Below, in pieces: positions 34,089 through 43,616 of a stretch of DNA of 64,000 nucleotides. Source of the DNA: SMBSF63 sp034003545 (GTDB lineage: Bacteria; Chloroflexota; Anaerolineae; Anaerolineales; Anaerolineaceae); contig CAYURM010000001.1 of the NCBI GenBank assembly GCA_964447155.1, forward strand, positions 124,001 through 188,000, read 5' to 3'. The position numbers were made by a program, and so were the translations under genes. The notes below the pieces were generated by a model. That model was not told the DNA's origin and did not search any database. It saw nothing but the letters and a program-made list of their open reading frames with translations. Numbering within the stretch: the stretch's first letter is position 1; each line of letters opens with the position of its first letter.

Positions 34089-35702
34089 CTACCCGCATCC
34101 TCCCAACACCTGCGGGATCGCTTCCAGCACATCGCTGGCGATGACAGACGCCTCACAGCCGCACGCCTCGGCCGCCGCCAAACCCGCCTGGGCGTGCAGC
34201 CAGGCACCCGCACAGGCCGCTTCGTAAGCAGGCACGCCCTGGGCACGCAATCCGGCAATCATCCCCGCCAGCACATCCCCCATCCCCGCACTCGCCAGCG
34301 CCGAGCTGGCAATCGGGATCACCGCCGTGCGTCCGTCAGGGCTGGCGGCCACCGTGAACGCCCCCTTCAGTACCACCACATGCCCCCACTCGCGGGCATA
34401 CACCCCCGCCAGCACTTCCCGTTCCGCCTGGATTTCACTGATCGGCAGCCCGCTTAACACCGCCATCTCACCGGGGTGCGGTGTCAAAATCGATCCTGGC
34501 GGCAGCAAATGCGGCCAGTCTGGCAGGGTGTTCAACAGCTTCAACCCATCTGCATCCACCACAAGCGGCGGCAGGCTGATTCCTTCTTTCCCCAGCATAC
34601 TGCCTGTCTTCCCAACAAATCCAATTCCGGTATGTTTCGACTCATGCCGTTTCACATCCAGCAAATTTTTCAAAAAACCAGCCGTAGTCTCCTCTTCGCC
34701 CCAGCCAGGACCCAACAGAAGCGCAGAAGTGCGCCCCAGATTCTCACATACCAGCGCCGCGCCTTTCTGGTGGAGCACCCCCATCTCATCCGGCAGAACC
34801 AGCCAGATCGCTTCCGGCAGTTGGCCTGCCAGAACCTCATACAATGGCCCGGGCACAGCCGTCTGCACCAGCCCGGCCCCAATCCGGTAAGCCGCCTTGC
34901 TTGCCAGATACGCTGCGCCAGTGTAATTGACCGAACCGGCCACCACTGTCACCGTGCCGTACGTGCCTTTATGGGAAACCAGCGGACGCGCGGGCAGCAT
35001 CCGGCAGACATCTTCCTGCAGGATCACCTCCAGGTCAATTCCCTTAAGTCCAGCCAGGTCATTGGGCAATCCGATGTCCACGGTTTCCAGCTCACCAAGC
35101 AGACTCCAGGCCGGCAGCCGGATCAAACCCTGTTTCACCGCCGCCATGCACACCGTCAAGTCAGCAGGAATACATTCATCTGACGCCTCGCCGCTGTCGC
35201 AGTCCACCCCGGACGGACAGTCCACGGCAACCACGAATGGCTGCGTTGGCGAGCCAGCCACGTGTGCCAAAACGCCGCCAATCGGCTCACGCATCGGCAA
35301 TTGGAAACCCGTGCCCAGCACAGCATCCAGCAGCACCACGGACGCATCCAGCCAGGCATCCAGATGCGCAAATTCGGGGTCATCCTCCAGCGACAGGGTT
35401 ACCCCGCCCGCTTCAATGAACGCAGCCAGGTTGGGGTCATCTTCCGTCCGTGGACGCACCAGATAAGCGCGCGTTTCCCAACCGTTCTGCGCCAGCCAGG
35501 TCAATGCCACCAGCCCGTCTCCGCCATTATTGCCCGTACCAATCAAACCCATCGCTGCCTTGCAGCGGCTATCGCCAAACCGGTAGTGCACTTGCTGCGC
35601 CAGCCCCTCACCTGCATTTTGCATCATCTCGGCATAACTCAACCCGCTGGCATCCGCCTCCCGCTCAATTGCCTGCATTTCCGCAACACTGACCAGTTTC
35701 AT
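34089..35702 (-). CDS. nnr: Bifunctional NAD(P)H-hydrate repair enzyme
   Basis: 537 residues, two fused enzymes that repair hydrated NAD(P)H. The N-terminal half (1 to about 220) is NAD(P)HX epimerase (YjeF_N): LIGTGNNGGDGLVAL and VAVDCPSGVD. The C-terminal half (about 230-535) is ADP/ATP-dependent NAD(P)HX dehydratase: HKGTYGTVTVVAGS, VDADGLKLLN, LTPHPGEMAVL and SALASAGMGDVLAGMIAGL with the catalytic Asp. AAGGAG precedes the ATG at 35702. The fusion is common in bacteria. A single gene, divergent from the spermidine-synthase-like gene. Confidence 0.95.
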   Translation of the reverse strand: MKLVSVAEMQAIEREADASGLSYAEMMQNAGEGLAQQVHYRFGDSRCKAAMGLIGTGNNGGDGLVALTWLAQNGWETRAYLVRPRTEDDPNLAAFIEAGGVTLSLEDDPEFAHLDAWLDASVVLLDAVLGTGFQLPMREPIGGVLAHVAGSPTQPFVVAVDCPSGVDCDSGEASDECIPADLTVCMAAVKQGLIRLPAWSLLGELETVDIGLPNDLAGLKGIDLEVILQEDVCRMLPARPLVSHKGTYGTVTVVAGSVNYTGAAYLASKAAYRIGAGLVQTAVPGPLYEVLAGQLPEAIWLVLPDEMGVLHQKGAALVCENLGRTSALLLGPGWGEEETTAGFLKNLLDVKRHESKHTGIGFVGKTGSMLGKEGISLPPLVVDADGLKLLNTLPDWPHLLPPGSILTPHPGEMAVLSGLPISEIQAEREVLAGVYAREWGHVVVLKGAFTVAASPDGRTAVIPIASSALASAGMGDVLAGMIAGLRAQGVPAYEAACAGAWLHAQAGLAAAEACGCEASVIASDVLEAIPQVLGGCG

Positions 35703-35868
35703 GCTAAACTCCTTATGCTGAATTTCATTCGATACTTCCTAGTCCTGGTTCGTTCAAACCTTCCGTTTCAGATTACATCATGCCCTCCCCGTATTATACT
35801 TGAGCACGGTTTCATCCATTGTCAACTATAATCATCCTTAACCAAACTATCACAGGAGGCATTCGCCT

Positions 35869-37431
35869 ATGCGCAAATACAATTACGTGGCAATCTTCTT
35901 TTCCGGTCTAACCACTCTGGGAGTAGAGATGGCCGCTTCGCGCCTGCTGGGCAACGTATTCGGCACCAGCAACCTGGTGTGGGCCAGCATCATCGGCCTG
36001 ATCCTGATTTACCTGGCAGCCGGTTATTTCATCGGCGGAAAATGGGCTGACCGTTCCGGCAGCGAAGCCACGTTCTACAAGATCATCATCTGGTCTGCCA
36101 TCAGCACCGCCCTGGTGCCGCTCCTCTCGCGGCCAGTGCTGCGTCTGGCTGCCAACGCCTTTGATGAACTGCAGCTGGGCATACTCTTCGGCTCCTTCAC
36201 CTCCGTACTCATCCTGCTTGCCATCCCGATGACACTGATGGGTACCGCTTCGCCCTTCGCCATCCGCCTGGCGATCCACGATACCCAAAACGTGGGCAAA
36301 ATCTCCGGACGCATTTATGGCATTTCCACCTTCGGGTCTTTCATCGGCACATTCCTGCCGGCCTTACTGCTTTTCCCCGCCATCGGCACCTACCGCACTT
36401 TTCTGTTATTTGGATTTCTTCTGCTCATTGTTGGCCTGATCGGATTATGGTTAAGCAGCGGCTGGCGCAAAACCCTGCCCTACATCTGGCTCCCGCTGGC
36501 CATGATCGCCCTCGCCATCTGGGGACTGGGCGGCACAGACAAAGCCTCATCAGGGCAAATCTACGAAACCGAATCCTCCTACAACTATATTCAGGTGTTG
36601 GAAAAAGATGATTTTGTCATGCTGCGCCTCAATGAAGGCCAGGGCGTCCACTCCATCTATCACCCCACCCAGCTCAGCTACTTCGGCCCCTGGGAGCAGG
36701 TGCTCGCCGCGCCCTACTTTAACCCCCCGCCCTATGTACCAGAAAACGTGAAGAAGATCGCCATCGTCGGTTTGGCGGCCGGCACCACCGCCCGTCAGGC
36801 TACCGAAGCCTACGGGAACATCCAGATTGATGGCTATGAGATCGACCCCAAAATTGTTGATGTGGCCCGCAAGTATTTTGACATGAATCAGGAGAACCTG
36901 AACGTCTTCGTCCAGGATGGCCGCTGGGGGCTGGCCCACAGCCAGGAAAAATACCAGATCATCAGCCTGGACGCCTACCGCCCACCCTACATCCCTTACC
37001 ACATGACCACCCGCGAGTTCTTCCAGATCGCCCGCGAGCATCTCACCGATGACGGCGTGCTGGTGCTCAACGTGGGACGCGCCCCCAATGACAGGCGCAT
37101 GATCGACGCCCTCTCCACCACCCTGTTGACCATCTTCCCCAACGTGCACGTCATTGACCTGCCCTACAGCTTCAACTCGATTCTCTACGCCACCGTGCAG
37201 CCCACCACACCAGATAACCTGAAAGAGAATCTCAAGCTGATGCTGACACGCGAGCCAAGCGGCGAAATCAGCCCCCTGTTGATCCAGTCGGTTGAAATCG
37301 CCATGCTCAACCAGGCTCCCGCTCCTCAGGAAACCATCGTCTTCACCGACGACAAAGCCCCCGTGGAATGGATCACCAATGCCATGGTGCTGAACTTCAT
37401 CTTCTCGGACGAAGTCGACAATTTGCAGTGA
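35869..37431 (+). CDS. Membrane protein fused to spermidine-synthase-like domain
   Basis: 520 residues with AGGAGG before the ATG. The N-terminal half (about 1-220) has six or seven membrane helices with MFS-like loops (GGKWADRSGSEATFY). The soluble half (about 235-510) is like spermidine synthase: IAIVGLAAGTTARQATEAYG at the nucleotide site, YEIDPKIVDVARKYFDM, VFVQDGRWGLAHS and YQIISLDAYRPPYIPYHMTT, which retains a candidate catalytic Asp. The usual GGGDG motif is replaced by GLAAGTT, so aminopropyl transfer may not be its reaction. Such fusions are frequent in bacteria and mostly uncharacterised. Confidence 0.82.
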   Translation: MRKYNYVAIFFSGLTTLGVEMAASRLLGNVFGTSNLVWASIIGLILIYLAAGYFIGGKWADRSGSEATFYKIIIWSAISTALVPLLSRPVLRLAANAFDELQLGILFGSFTSVLILLAIPMTLMGTASPFAIRLAIHDTQNVGKISGRIYGISTFGSFIGTFLPALLLFPAIGTYRTFLLFGFLLLIVGLIGLWLSSGWRKTLPYIWLPLAMIALAIWGLGGTDKASSGQIYETESSYNYIQVLEKDDFVMLRLNEGQGVHSIYHPTQLSYFGPWEQVLAAPYFNPPPYVPENVKKIAIVGLAAGTTARQATEAYGNIQIDGYEIDPKIVDVARKYFDMNQENLNVFVQDGRWGLAHSQEKYQIISLDAYRPPYIPYHMTTREFFQIAREHLTDDGVLVLNVGRAPNDRRMIDALSTTLLTIFPNVHVIDLPYSFNSILYATVQPTTPDNLKENLKLMLTREPSGEISPLLIQSVEIAMLNQAPAPQETIVFTDDKAPVEWITNAMVLNFIFSDEVDNLQ

Positions 37432-37442
37432 TTAATTTGAAG

Positions 37443-37469
37443 TCTCTCTCCCGACAAGCGGGAGAGAGA
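37443..37469 (+). terminator. Hairpin after the spermidine-synthase-like gene
   Basis: TCTCTCTCCCG (37443-37453) pairs perfectly with CGGGAGAGAGA (37459-37469) around ACAAG, 12 bases past the stop, followed by TTTA. It belongs to the CTCCC/GGGAG palindrome family of this window. Confidence 0.6.
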
Positions 37470-37672
37470 TTTAGAGAGAGGGCAGGCATGTAGAACATAG
37501 CTGTTTTTTCGACCGCTTCCTCAGCATGAAAACTTGCAGGGTGCGGTCAAACGGCGTGACCACACCCATTCCCAACTCCTATAAAACTCTAATACGCCCG
37601 CAAACCCGAATTTCACGTAAAGTCGAGTAGAATTAACTCTATTCTGAGACACGCTGGAGACGAATATTAACG

Positions 37673-38350
37673 ATGCGAAAACTGTACAACGGGTTAAGCT
37701 GGCTGATCACCCTGATCCTTCCCTTTATCTTGATTATGAGCGCGGCGCGATTGCTGTTTGGCCCCCTCTATCTGCAATACGAATACAACAAACCCAATTT
37801 CCCGCCGGATCCCTACGGCTTCACCAAACAAGACCGCCTGTACTGGGGCGAAATCTCGATCGATTTCCTGTTCAACCAGACCGAGCTGGAAGGCCAAACC
37901 CTGCCGGACGGCAGCCCGCTGTATAACGAGCGCGAATTGAGCCACATGGTGGATGTACAGGTACTTGTGCAGCAGGCGTTAGCGGTGTGGTACGGGCTGC
38001 TCATTTTGTTTGGCGGGCTGGCTGTGTGGGCCTGGCGGGGCAGCTGGTTGGCCGGCTTCTGGAGAGGGGTTTCCCGCGGCGGCTGGCTGACCACAGGGTT
38101 GCTCATGACGATCCTCGTGCTGGTTGCCACCAGTTTTGACGCCCTGTTCACCCAGTTCCACCGCCTCTTTTTCGAGGGAGATACCTGGCTGTTCCTGTAT
38201 TCTGACACCCTTATCCGTCTCTTCCCGATGAAGTTCTGGCAGGATGCTTTTGCTTTAATGGGCGCGATCACCCTGCTGGCCGCGCTGGCGTTGGGTTATT
38301 TCGGCGGACGATGGGCAAACTCCACATCCCCCGGTCCCCAGAAAATTTAA
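37673..38350 (+). CDS. TIGR01906-type integral membrane protein
   Basis: 225 residues with four membrane helices: one near the start (ITLILPFILIMSAARLLF) and three after residue 100. Between them is an extracytoplasmic segment with YGFTKQDRLYWGEISIDFLF and ELSHMVDVQVLVQQALAV, the characteristic stretch of the TIGR01906 (DUF1461) family, where a short helix and the LSHMxDV motif are conserved. Role unknown in most bacteria. The ATG has a GGAG further upstream than usual. The next gene starts about 20 bases downstream, so the two are probably co-transcribed. Confidence 0.8.
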   Translation: MRKLYNGLSWLITLILPFILIMSAARLLFGPLYLQYEYNKPNFPPDPYGFTKQDRLYWGEISIDFLFNQTELEGQTLPDGSPLYNERELSHMVDVQVLVQQALAVWYGLLILFGGLAVWAWRGSWLAGFWRGVSRGGWLTTGLLMTILVLVATSFDALFTQFHRLFFEGDTWLFLYSDTLIRLFPMKFWQDAFALMGAITLLAALALGYFGGRWANSTSPGPQKI

Positions 38351-38371
38351 TCGTAGATGGAGAATGATGCA

Positions 38372-39589
38372 ATGTTAAAACTTCACAATACCGCTTCTCA
38401 ACAGCTGGAAACTTTTAAACCAGTCAATCCACAAAAAGTCAGCGTCTTCACCTGCGGCCCTTCCATTTATCGGCGGGCACATATCGGTAATTTCCGCACC
38501 TTTCTTTATGAAGATGTCGTCGTACGCTATCTGGAATACCTGGGCTACACCGTAGAACGAGGAATGAACATCACCGACCTGGAAGACAAAGCGCTGCTGG
38601 AAGCCAAAAAACAGGGGCGCCCGCTGCACGAGATCACCAAGGAAAACATCGGCCAGTTTGTTGAAGAGATGGCCTTGCTGCGCATCAAACACCCTGATCA
38701 TCTGGCAAATGCGTCAGATCATGTCGATGATGCGGCTGCCCTCATCCAGACCCTGATCGACAAAGGCTTTGCCTACTGGCATGACGGCAACGTCTATTAC
38801 GACGCCCTCAAATTTGCCGACTTTGGCAAAATTGCCAACCTTGACCTGAGCGACTGGCCGGAAGAAACCCGCCGGTTTCATCTGGACAACTACCCCCCAA
38901 ATCGCTGGAATAAAGGCGACTTCATCCTCTGGTATGGCGAGAAGAAAGCTGCCGGCATCGACTGGGAAACCAGCCTCGGCCGTGGCCGCCCCGCCTGGAA
39001 TGTGCAGGATGCCAGCATCATCGTTGGCACGATGGACGAACCCCTGTCCATCTACTGTGGCGGGGTAGACAATCTCGTCCGTCACCACGATTACAGTGTA
39101 GCGATTATTGAGGCGGCACGCGATTATGAAATGGCGCGCTACTGGCTGCACGGCGGGCATCTCCTCTCAAACGGTCATAAAATGGCGAAGAGCCTCGGCA
39201 ATGAATACTACACCTCAACCCTGCTGGACATGGGTTACTCGGCAGAAGAGATCCGCTTTGTGGTCATCAACTATCCCTACCGTCAGGAATTGGACTTTTC
39301 CCTCGAGCTGATGGCCCAATCCAGCGAGCGGCTGCGCGCCTTTCGTGCCCAGGCATCTGCTCTGCGGGAAGCAGCCAAAAATGCCGCAGCGCAATCCCCT
39401 GCCCCAAAAGCAAGCCTGCTGACTGCCTTTGAAACCCATATGAACGAAGACCTGAATGTGCAAGCTGCCTTCGCCGCCCTGGAACAGGAACTGGCCGGCA
39501 TGCACCCGGCAGCCCTGAGCGCATCCGAAGCGGCGGGTGCCGTTGCTGCCCTGGAAAAAATTGATACGGTCCTGCAGGTGATTTTTTAA
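38372..39589 (+). CDS. Divergent cysteinyl-tRNA synthetase-like protein (class I)
   Basis: 405 residues from the ATG at 38372 (MLKLHNTASQQ, where CysRS proteins start); an ATG at 38357 would add five residues. Class I motifs are intact: FTCGPSIYRRAHIGN (HIGH type) and HKMAKSLGN (KMSKS type). Compared with E. coli CysRS, zinc ligand Cys28 is kept (also residue 28 here) and so is the His (H238 in VRHHDYS), but the second Cys is Asp213 (WNVQDAS) and the Glu is Ser242. The C-terminal part is short. Cysteine charging may be lost or changed; it could act like the MshC-type ligase or as a paralogue. It follows the TIGR01906 gene. Confidence 0.75.
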   Translation: MLKLHNTASQQLETFKPVNPQKVSVFTCGPSIYRRAHIGNFRTFLYEDVVVRYLEYLGYTVERGMNITDLEDKALLEAKKQGRPLHEITKENIGQFVEEMALLRIKHPDHLANASDHVDDAAALIQTLIDKGFAYWHDGNVYYDALKFADFGKIANLDLSDWPEETRRFHLDNYPPNRWNKGDFILWYGEKKAAGIDWETSLGRGRPAWNVQDASIIVGTMDEPLSIYCGGVDNLVRHHDYSVAIIEAARDYEMARYWLHGGHLLSNGHKMAKSLGNEYYTSTLLDMGYSAEEIRFVVINYPYRQELDFSLELMAQSSERLRAFRAQASALREAAKNAAAQSPAPKASLLTAFETHMNEDLNVQAAFAALEQELAGMHPAALSASEAAGAVAALEKIDTVLQVIF

Positions 39590-39778
39590 TAAACAAGCTG
39601 CTCAAACCAGAAATTGTAAACGTGGGGTATGCTTTACCCTGTCGCCCACGATAACCAACTGCACCCTTTCTGTCTGTCTGACCAAAAATAGATTGCTGCG
39701 GTACGTGTCGCGAAAACGCCCCCTCCTGGGCTTGCCCCTCACCGCTCCCTTTGCAAATCACTCCCCCGTTTAAAAACC

Positions 39779-39806
39779 AGGGCTGCCGAAAATCGGCAGC
39801 CCTTTT
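39779..39806. terminator. Bidirectional terminator between CysRS-like gene and gpmA
   Basis: AGGGCTGCCGA (39779-39789) pairs perfectly with TCGGCAGCCCT (39793-39803) around AAA, followed by TTT on the plus strand; on the minus strand the stem is followed by GGTTTTTA. It lies between convergent genes. Confidence 0.8.
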
Positions 39807-39825
39807 CATTATCAAACCCGGAAAA

Positions 39826-40572
39826 CTATTTTGCCTTGCCCTGATTGGCAACCGCCTCCATGGCTTTCTTCACCTTTTCAGGGTCGCCCAGATAATAGGA
39901 GCGAATCGGGGTCAAGTCATCATTCAATTCATACACCAGCGGCATGCCAGTGGGAATATTAATCCCTACAATCACATCATCGGGCACATTGTCCAGGTAT
40001 TTGACCAATGCACGCAGGCTGTTGCCATGTGCAGCGATCAGGACTTTCTTGCCATCCTTCAACGACGGCACAATCGTCTCAAGCCAGAAAGGCAGGAATC
40101 GCTCAACCGTATCCTTCAAGCATTCTGCCTGAGGCAGTTCCTCATCACTGAGGTCTTTGTAGCGCGGGTCGTGGCCGGGATACCGCTCATCATCCTTTTC
40201 CAGTGCAGGTGGACGGATATCATAGCTGCGCCGCCAGATGAGCACCTGTTCATCGCCATACTTGGCAGCCGTTTCCGCTTTATTCAATCCCTGCAACGCA
40301 CCATAATGGCGCTCATTAAGCCGCCAGTTGCGCACCACCGGGATCCACATCAAATCCATACCATCCAGCGTCAGCCACAAGGTGCGGATCGCTCGTTTCA
40401 AGACTGAGGTATAGGCAATATCGAAAGTATAACCGCCCTCTTTCAGATACCTGGCAGCGTCGTTGGCTTCCTTAACGCCCTGCTCAGAAAGGTCAACATC
40501 TGTCCAGCCTGTAAAAAGGTTTTTTTTGTTCCATTCACTTTCACCATGACGCAAAAGCACTAATTTAATCAT
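39826..40572 (-). CDS. gpmA: 2,3-bisphosphoglycerate-dependent phosphoglycerate mutase
   Basis: 248 residues with AAAGGAGT before the ATG. Interconverts 3- and 2-phosphoglycerate in glycolysis. LVLLRHGESEWNKKNLFTGW carries the catalytic His of the RHG motif; ALQGLNKAETAAKYGDEQV is the dPGM-specific insert, and VLIAAHGNSLRALVKYLD has the second active-site His. Length matches the dimeric dPGM type. It stands alone between the CysRS-like gene and the sugar ABC ATPase. Confidence 0.97.
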   Translation of the reverse strand: MIKLVLLRHGESEWNKKNLFTGWTDVDLSEQGVKEANDAARYLKEGGYTFDIAYTSVLKRAIRTLWLTLDGMDLMWIPVVRNWRLNERHYGALQGLNKAETAAKYGDEQVLIWRRSYDIRPPALEKDDERYPGHDPRYKDLSDEELPQAECLKDTVERFLPFWLETIVPSLKDGKKVLIAAHGNSLRALVKYLDNVPDDVIVGINIPTGMPLVYELNDDLTPIRSYYLGDPEKVKKAMEAVANQGKAK

Positions 40573-40683
40573 TTTGACTCCTTTATCTTTTTCAATCTTT
40601 CATGATTTTGTCGAAGTGAGGGCGCCCAGGTTGTGGACGATCCTTCGCCAGGCTCATGGCAATTTTCCCTCACTATTTAAACA

Positions 40684-40710
40684 TATAGCGCAAGAAATTC
40701 TTGCGCTATA
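40684..40710 (-). terminator. Perfect 13-bp palindrome after the ABC ATPase gene
   Basis: TATAGCGCAAGAA and TTCTTGCGCTATA flank a single A. It is 34 bases beyond the stop of the ABC ATPase gene on the minus strand. It lacks a long U run and could instead be an operator for gpmA, whose start is 112 bases away; terminator is the likelier reading. Confidence 0.5.
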
Positions 40711-40743
40711 AGGATACGATAAAACTATCGTGAGTGTGATGGA

Positions 40744-41856
40744 TTAGCGAATTGCAACCGGATTTTCCGGATCAGATGCCGGGTCAAAAATGTGGCAGTT
40801 ATCCATATTAAAGGCTACTTTCGCGGTATCCCCAATCGAGTATTTGGCGCGGGGATCAACACGAGCCACAAATTGCTTCTCATCGATCATCAGGTACAGG
40901 AAAATTTCATTACCCATCAACTCGGTGACATCCACTTTGGCATCAACCAATGCTGGCGTGATTCCACCCGGAATATAGTCTGCGGCGTGGATATCTTCAG
41001 GACGAATGCCGAAAATCACTTCTTTATCCACATACGGCCTGTAGGTTGCACGGGAGGCTTCCGGTAACTTGACCCGGAAGGCGCCGGTATCCACGACAAC
41101 ATCCTCCCCCTCAGCGCGCAAATGTGCGGGGAAGAAATTGGTCGCCGGAGAACCAATAAACCCGGCCACAAACAGATTATTCGGATGATCATACAGATTT
41201 TGGGGGGTGTCCAGCTGCTGCAAATATCCTTTGTTCATCACAGCGATCCGGTCAGCCATGGTCATGGCCTCTACCTGGTCGTGAGTCACATAGATAAAGG
41301 TGGTCTGCAAATTGTGGTGCAGCTTGCTGATCTCGGAACGGGTCTGCACGCGCAGTTTGGCGTCCAGGTTGGAAAGCGGTTCGTCAAACAGGAACACTTT
41401 CGGGTTACGCACAATGGCGCGGCCTACTGCAACGCGCTGACGCTGACCACCGGAAAGCTCGCGCGGCTTGCGGGCCAGCAATTGCTCAATACCCAAAATG
41501 CCGGCAGCTTCTTTCACCCGCTGATCAATTTCGTCTTTGGGGGTCTTGCGCAGCTTCAACCCAAATGCCATGTTATCATATACGGTCATGTGCGGGTAAA
41601 GCGCATAGGACTGGAAGACCATAGCAATGTCGCGGTCTTTGGGGGGCACATCATTGACAACACGATCACCAATGCGAACCTCGCCAGATGTAATCTCTTC
41701 CAGGCCAGCCAGACAACGCAACGCGGTGGATTTACCACACCCAGACGGGCCAACCAGCACCAAAAATTCCTTATCCTTAATATCCAGATTAAGGTCGTGC
41801 AATGCGGTGAAATCACCAAACTTCTTTACTACATTTTCATAACTTACGCTTGCCAT
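40744..41856 (-). CDS. ugpC: Sugar ABC transporter ATP-binding protein (UgpC/MsmK/MalK type)
   Basis: 370 residues with GGAAGGAGG upstream. The ABC ATPase domain (about 1-240): LVGPSGCGKSTALRCLAGLE (Walker A), YALYPHMTVYDNMAFGLKLR (Q loop), LSGGQRQRVAVGRAIVRNP (signature), VFLFDEPLSNLDAKLR (Walker B) and VTHDQVEAMTMADRI (H loop). The C-terminal TOBE/OB region is that of CUT1 ATPases such as MalK, UgpC and MsmK, which power several sugar importers. No permease or binding protein is adjacent, so it is probably a shared ATPase. It is divergent from an alpha-glucosidase gene, in line with use of oligosaccharides. Confidence 0.93.
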   Translation of the reverse strand: MASVSYENVVKKFGDFTALHDLNLDIKDKEFLVLVGPSGCGKSTALRCLAGLEEITSGEVRIGDRVVNDVPPKDRDIAMVFQSYALYPHMTVYDNMAFGLKLRKTPKDEIDQRVKEAAGILGIEQLLARKPRELSGGQRQRVAVGRAIVRNPKVFLFDEPLSNLDAKLRVQTRSEISKLHHNLQTTFIYVTHDQVEAMTMADRIAVMNKGYLQQLDTPQNLYDHPNNLFVAGFIGSPATNFFPAHLRAEGEDVVVDTGAFRVKLPEASRATYRPYVDKEVIFGIRPEDIHAADYIPGGITPALVDAKVDVTELMGNEIFLYLMIDEKQFVARVDPRAKYSIGDTAKVAFNMDNCHIFDPASDPENPVAIR

Positions 41857-42011
41857 TACTAAAGTCCTCCTTCCGGTTCTCCGGTATTGAATATAGTGAC
41901 TGTATTATATGGCAGATAGTATTTTTACGCAACATTCTCGCCAATTAATCACCCCCCAGTTTACAAAAAACAGATACACTTAAGCTATATCAAATTTTGA
42001 CGAGGTGTGTC

Positions 42012-43616
42012 ATGCAAGAAGACTTTCTCTGGTGGCGTGATGGCGTAATCTATCAAATTTATCCCCGCTCATTTGCAGACAGCAATGCTGATGGTTTTGG
42101 TGATCTCAACGGGATCACCGAAAAACTCGACTATATTCAATCCCTGGGCGTAGATGCCGTCTGGCTTTCACCCATTTATCCCACTCCCGACGCGGACTTT
42201 GGATACGATGTCAGCGACTATACGAATATTGACCCGCGATTTGGCACCCTCGCAGATTTTGACCACCTTCTGACCTCCGCTCACCAACGCGGCCTGCGCA
42301 TCGTCCTGGATCTGGTGCTCAACCACACCTCAGACCAGCATCCCTGGTTCCTCGAATCCAGGAAAGACAAAACCAACCCCAAACGGGACTGGTATCTGTG
42401 GCGCGACCCCGCCCCAAACGGCGGACCGCCCAACAACTGGGTTTCTACTTTTGGCGGGCCAGGCTGGGAACTGGACAAGTCTACCGGCCAGTATTACTTC
42501 CACATGTTCTACAAGGAACAGCCCGATGTCAACTGGCGCAACCCCGACCTGCGCCAGGCCATGCTGAATGTTTTCCGCTTCTGGCTGGAGCGTGGTGTGG
42601 ACGGTTTTCGTCTGGATGTGTTTAATTGCTACTTCAAGGATGCTGCTTTTCGCTCCAATCCCCGTAAAGCCGGTATTCGCCCCTTCGACCGTCTGGTGCA
42701 TGTCTATGACAATGACCGCCCAGAAATGCTCCCTCTGCTGGAAGAAATCCGGGGCATCCTGGATGAATATCCTGACCGCTACGCCATCGGCGAAACCTTC
42801 CTTGCCACGGCCAAATCGGCTGCAATCTACTCGCAACCCGGGCGGCTGCACGCCGCTTTCAATTTTGATTTCCTCAAATTTCCCTGGCGTCCACGTTTTT
42901 ACCTGGACGGCGTGCAGCGCTGGGAACAGGCACTCCACCCGGACACCTGGCCGACCTACGTGCTCAACAATCATGACGTCAAGCGCATCGCTACCCGCAT
43001 TGGCAAAGGCGAAGACGACGAACGCCTCAAAGTAGCAGCGGCCTTCCTGCTCACCCAGCGTGGCACCCCCTTTCTCTATTATGGTGAAGAGATCGGCATG
43101 CGCGATATTCCCGTGCGCCGACGCAGCGAGATCAAAGACCCCATCGGCAAACGCTACTGGCCTATCATGGTTGGACGCGATGGCTGCCGCTCCCCCATGC
43201 AGTGGGATAGCACCCCCCAGGCCGGGTTTACCAGCGGCACACCCTGGCTGCCGGTGCACCAGAACGCCGCACAGCGCAATGTAACCGCCCAGGAAGCTGA
43301 TCCGAATTCCCTGCTGCACTTTTACCGCCAGCTGCTCAAGCTGCGCCGCGAAACCCCCGCCCTGCGCAGCGGGATGACCGTCATGCTTACCCAGGATTCG
43401 CACGCCATCCTCAGCTACCTGCGCCAGACCGCTGACCAAACCGTGCTGGTAGCCCTCAACTTCCGCAAGCGCCATCTGCCCCTCGTGCTGGGCGCTGAAC
43501 TGCGCCGTGCCAAATGGAAGGTGCTGCTCTCCAGCGAAGGCCCCCGCGAAGCGGACATCTACGACGGTCTGCTGCCATTGGCCCCGAACGAGGTGTGTAT
43601 TTTGGTGAGGGAGTAG
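42012..43616 (+). CDS. GH13 alpha-glucosidase (oligo-1,6-glucosidase type)
   Basis: 534 residues from the ATG at 42012 (MQEDFLWWRDGVIYQIYPRSF), with GAGGTG upstream; a TTG further up is not needed. A retaining glycosidase that takes glucose from short alpha-glucans. GH13 regions: VWLSPIYPTPDADFGYDVSD, DLVLNHTSD (region I), GVDGFRLDVFNCY (region II, nucleophile Asp), AIGETFLAT (region III, acid/base Glu) and VLNNHDVKRIA (region IV). The absence of a signal peptide means it acts in the cytoplasm on imported sugars, fitting the adjacent divergent sugar ABC ATPase. A C-terminal beta domain is present. Confidence 0.94.
   Translation: MQEDFLWWRDGVIYQIYPRSFADSNADGFGDLNGITEKLDYIQSLGVDAVWLSPIYPTPDADFGYDVSDYTNIDPRFGTLADFDHLLTSAHQRGLRIVLDLVLNHTSDQHPWFLESRKDKTNPKRDWYLWRDPAPNGGPPNNWVSTFGGPGWELDKSTGQYYFHMFYKEQPDVNWRNPDLRQAMLNVFRFWLERGVDGFRLDVFNCYFKDAAFRSNPRKAGIRPFDRLVHVYDNDRPEMLPLLEEIRGILDEYPDRYAIGETFLATAKSAAIYSQPGRLHAAFNFDFLKFPWRPRFYLDGVQRWEQALHPDTWPTYVLNNHDVKRIATRIGKGEDDERLKVAAAFLLTQRGTPFLYYGEEIGMRDIPVRRRSEIKDPIGKRYWPIMVGRDGCRSPMQWDSTPQAGFTSGTPWLPVHQNAAQRNVTAQEADPNSLLHFYRQLLKLRRETPALRSGMTVMLTQDSHAILSYLRQTADQTVLVALNFRKRHLPLVLGAELRRAKWKVLLSSEGPREADIYDGLLPLAPNEVCILVRE

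Noticed and set aside
40684..40710. Operator reading of the perfect palindrome before gpmA
   Set aside because: Position beyond the ABC ATPase stop makes a transcription stop more likely; operator not excluded.
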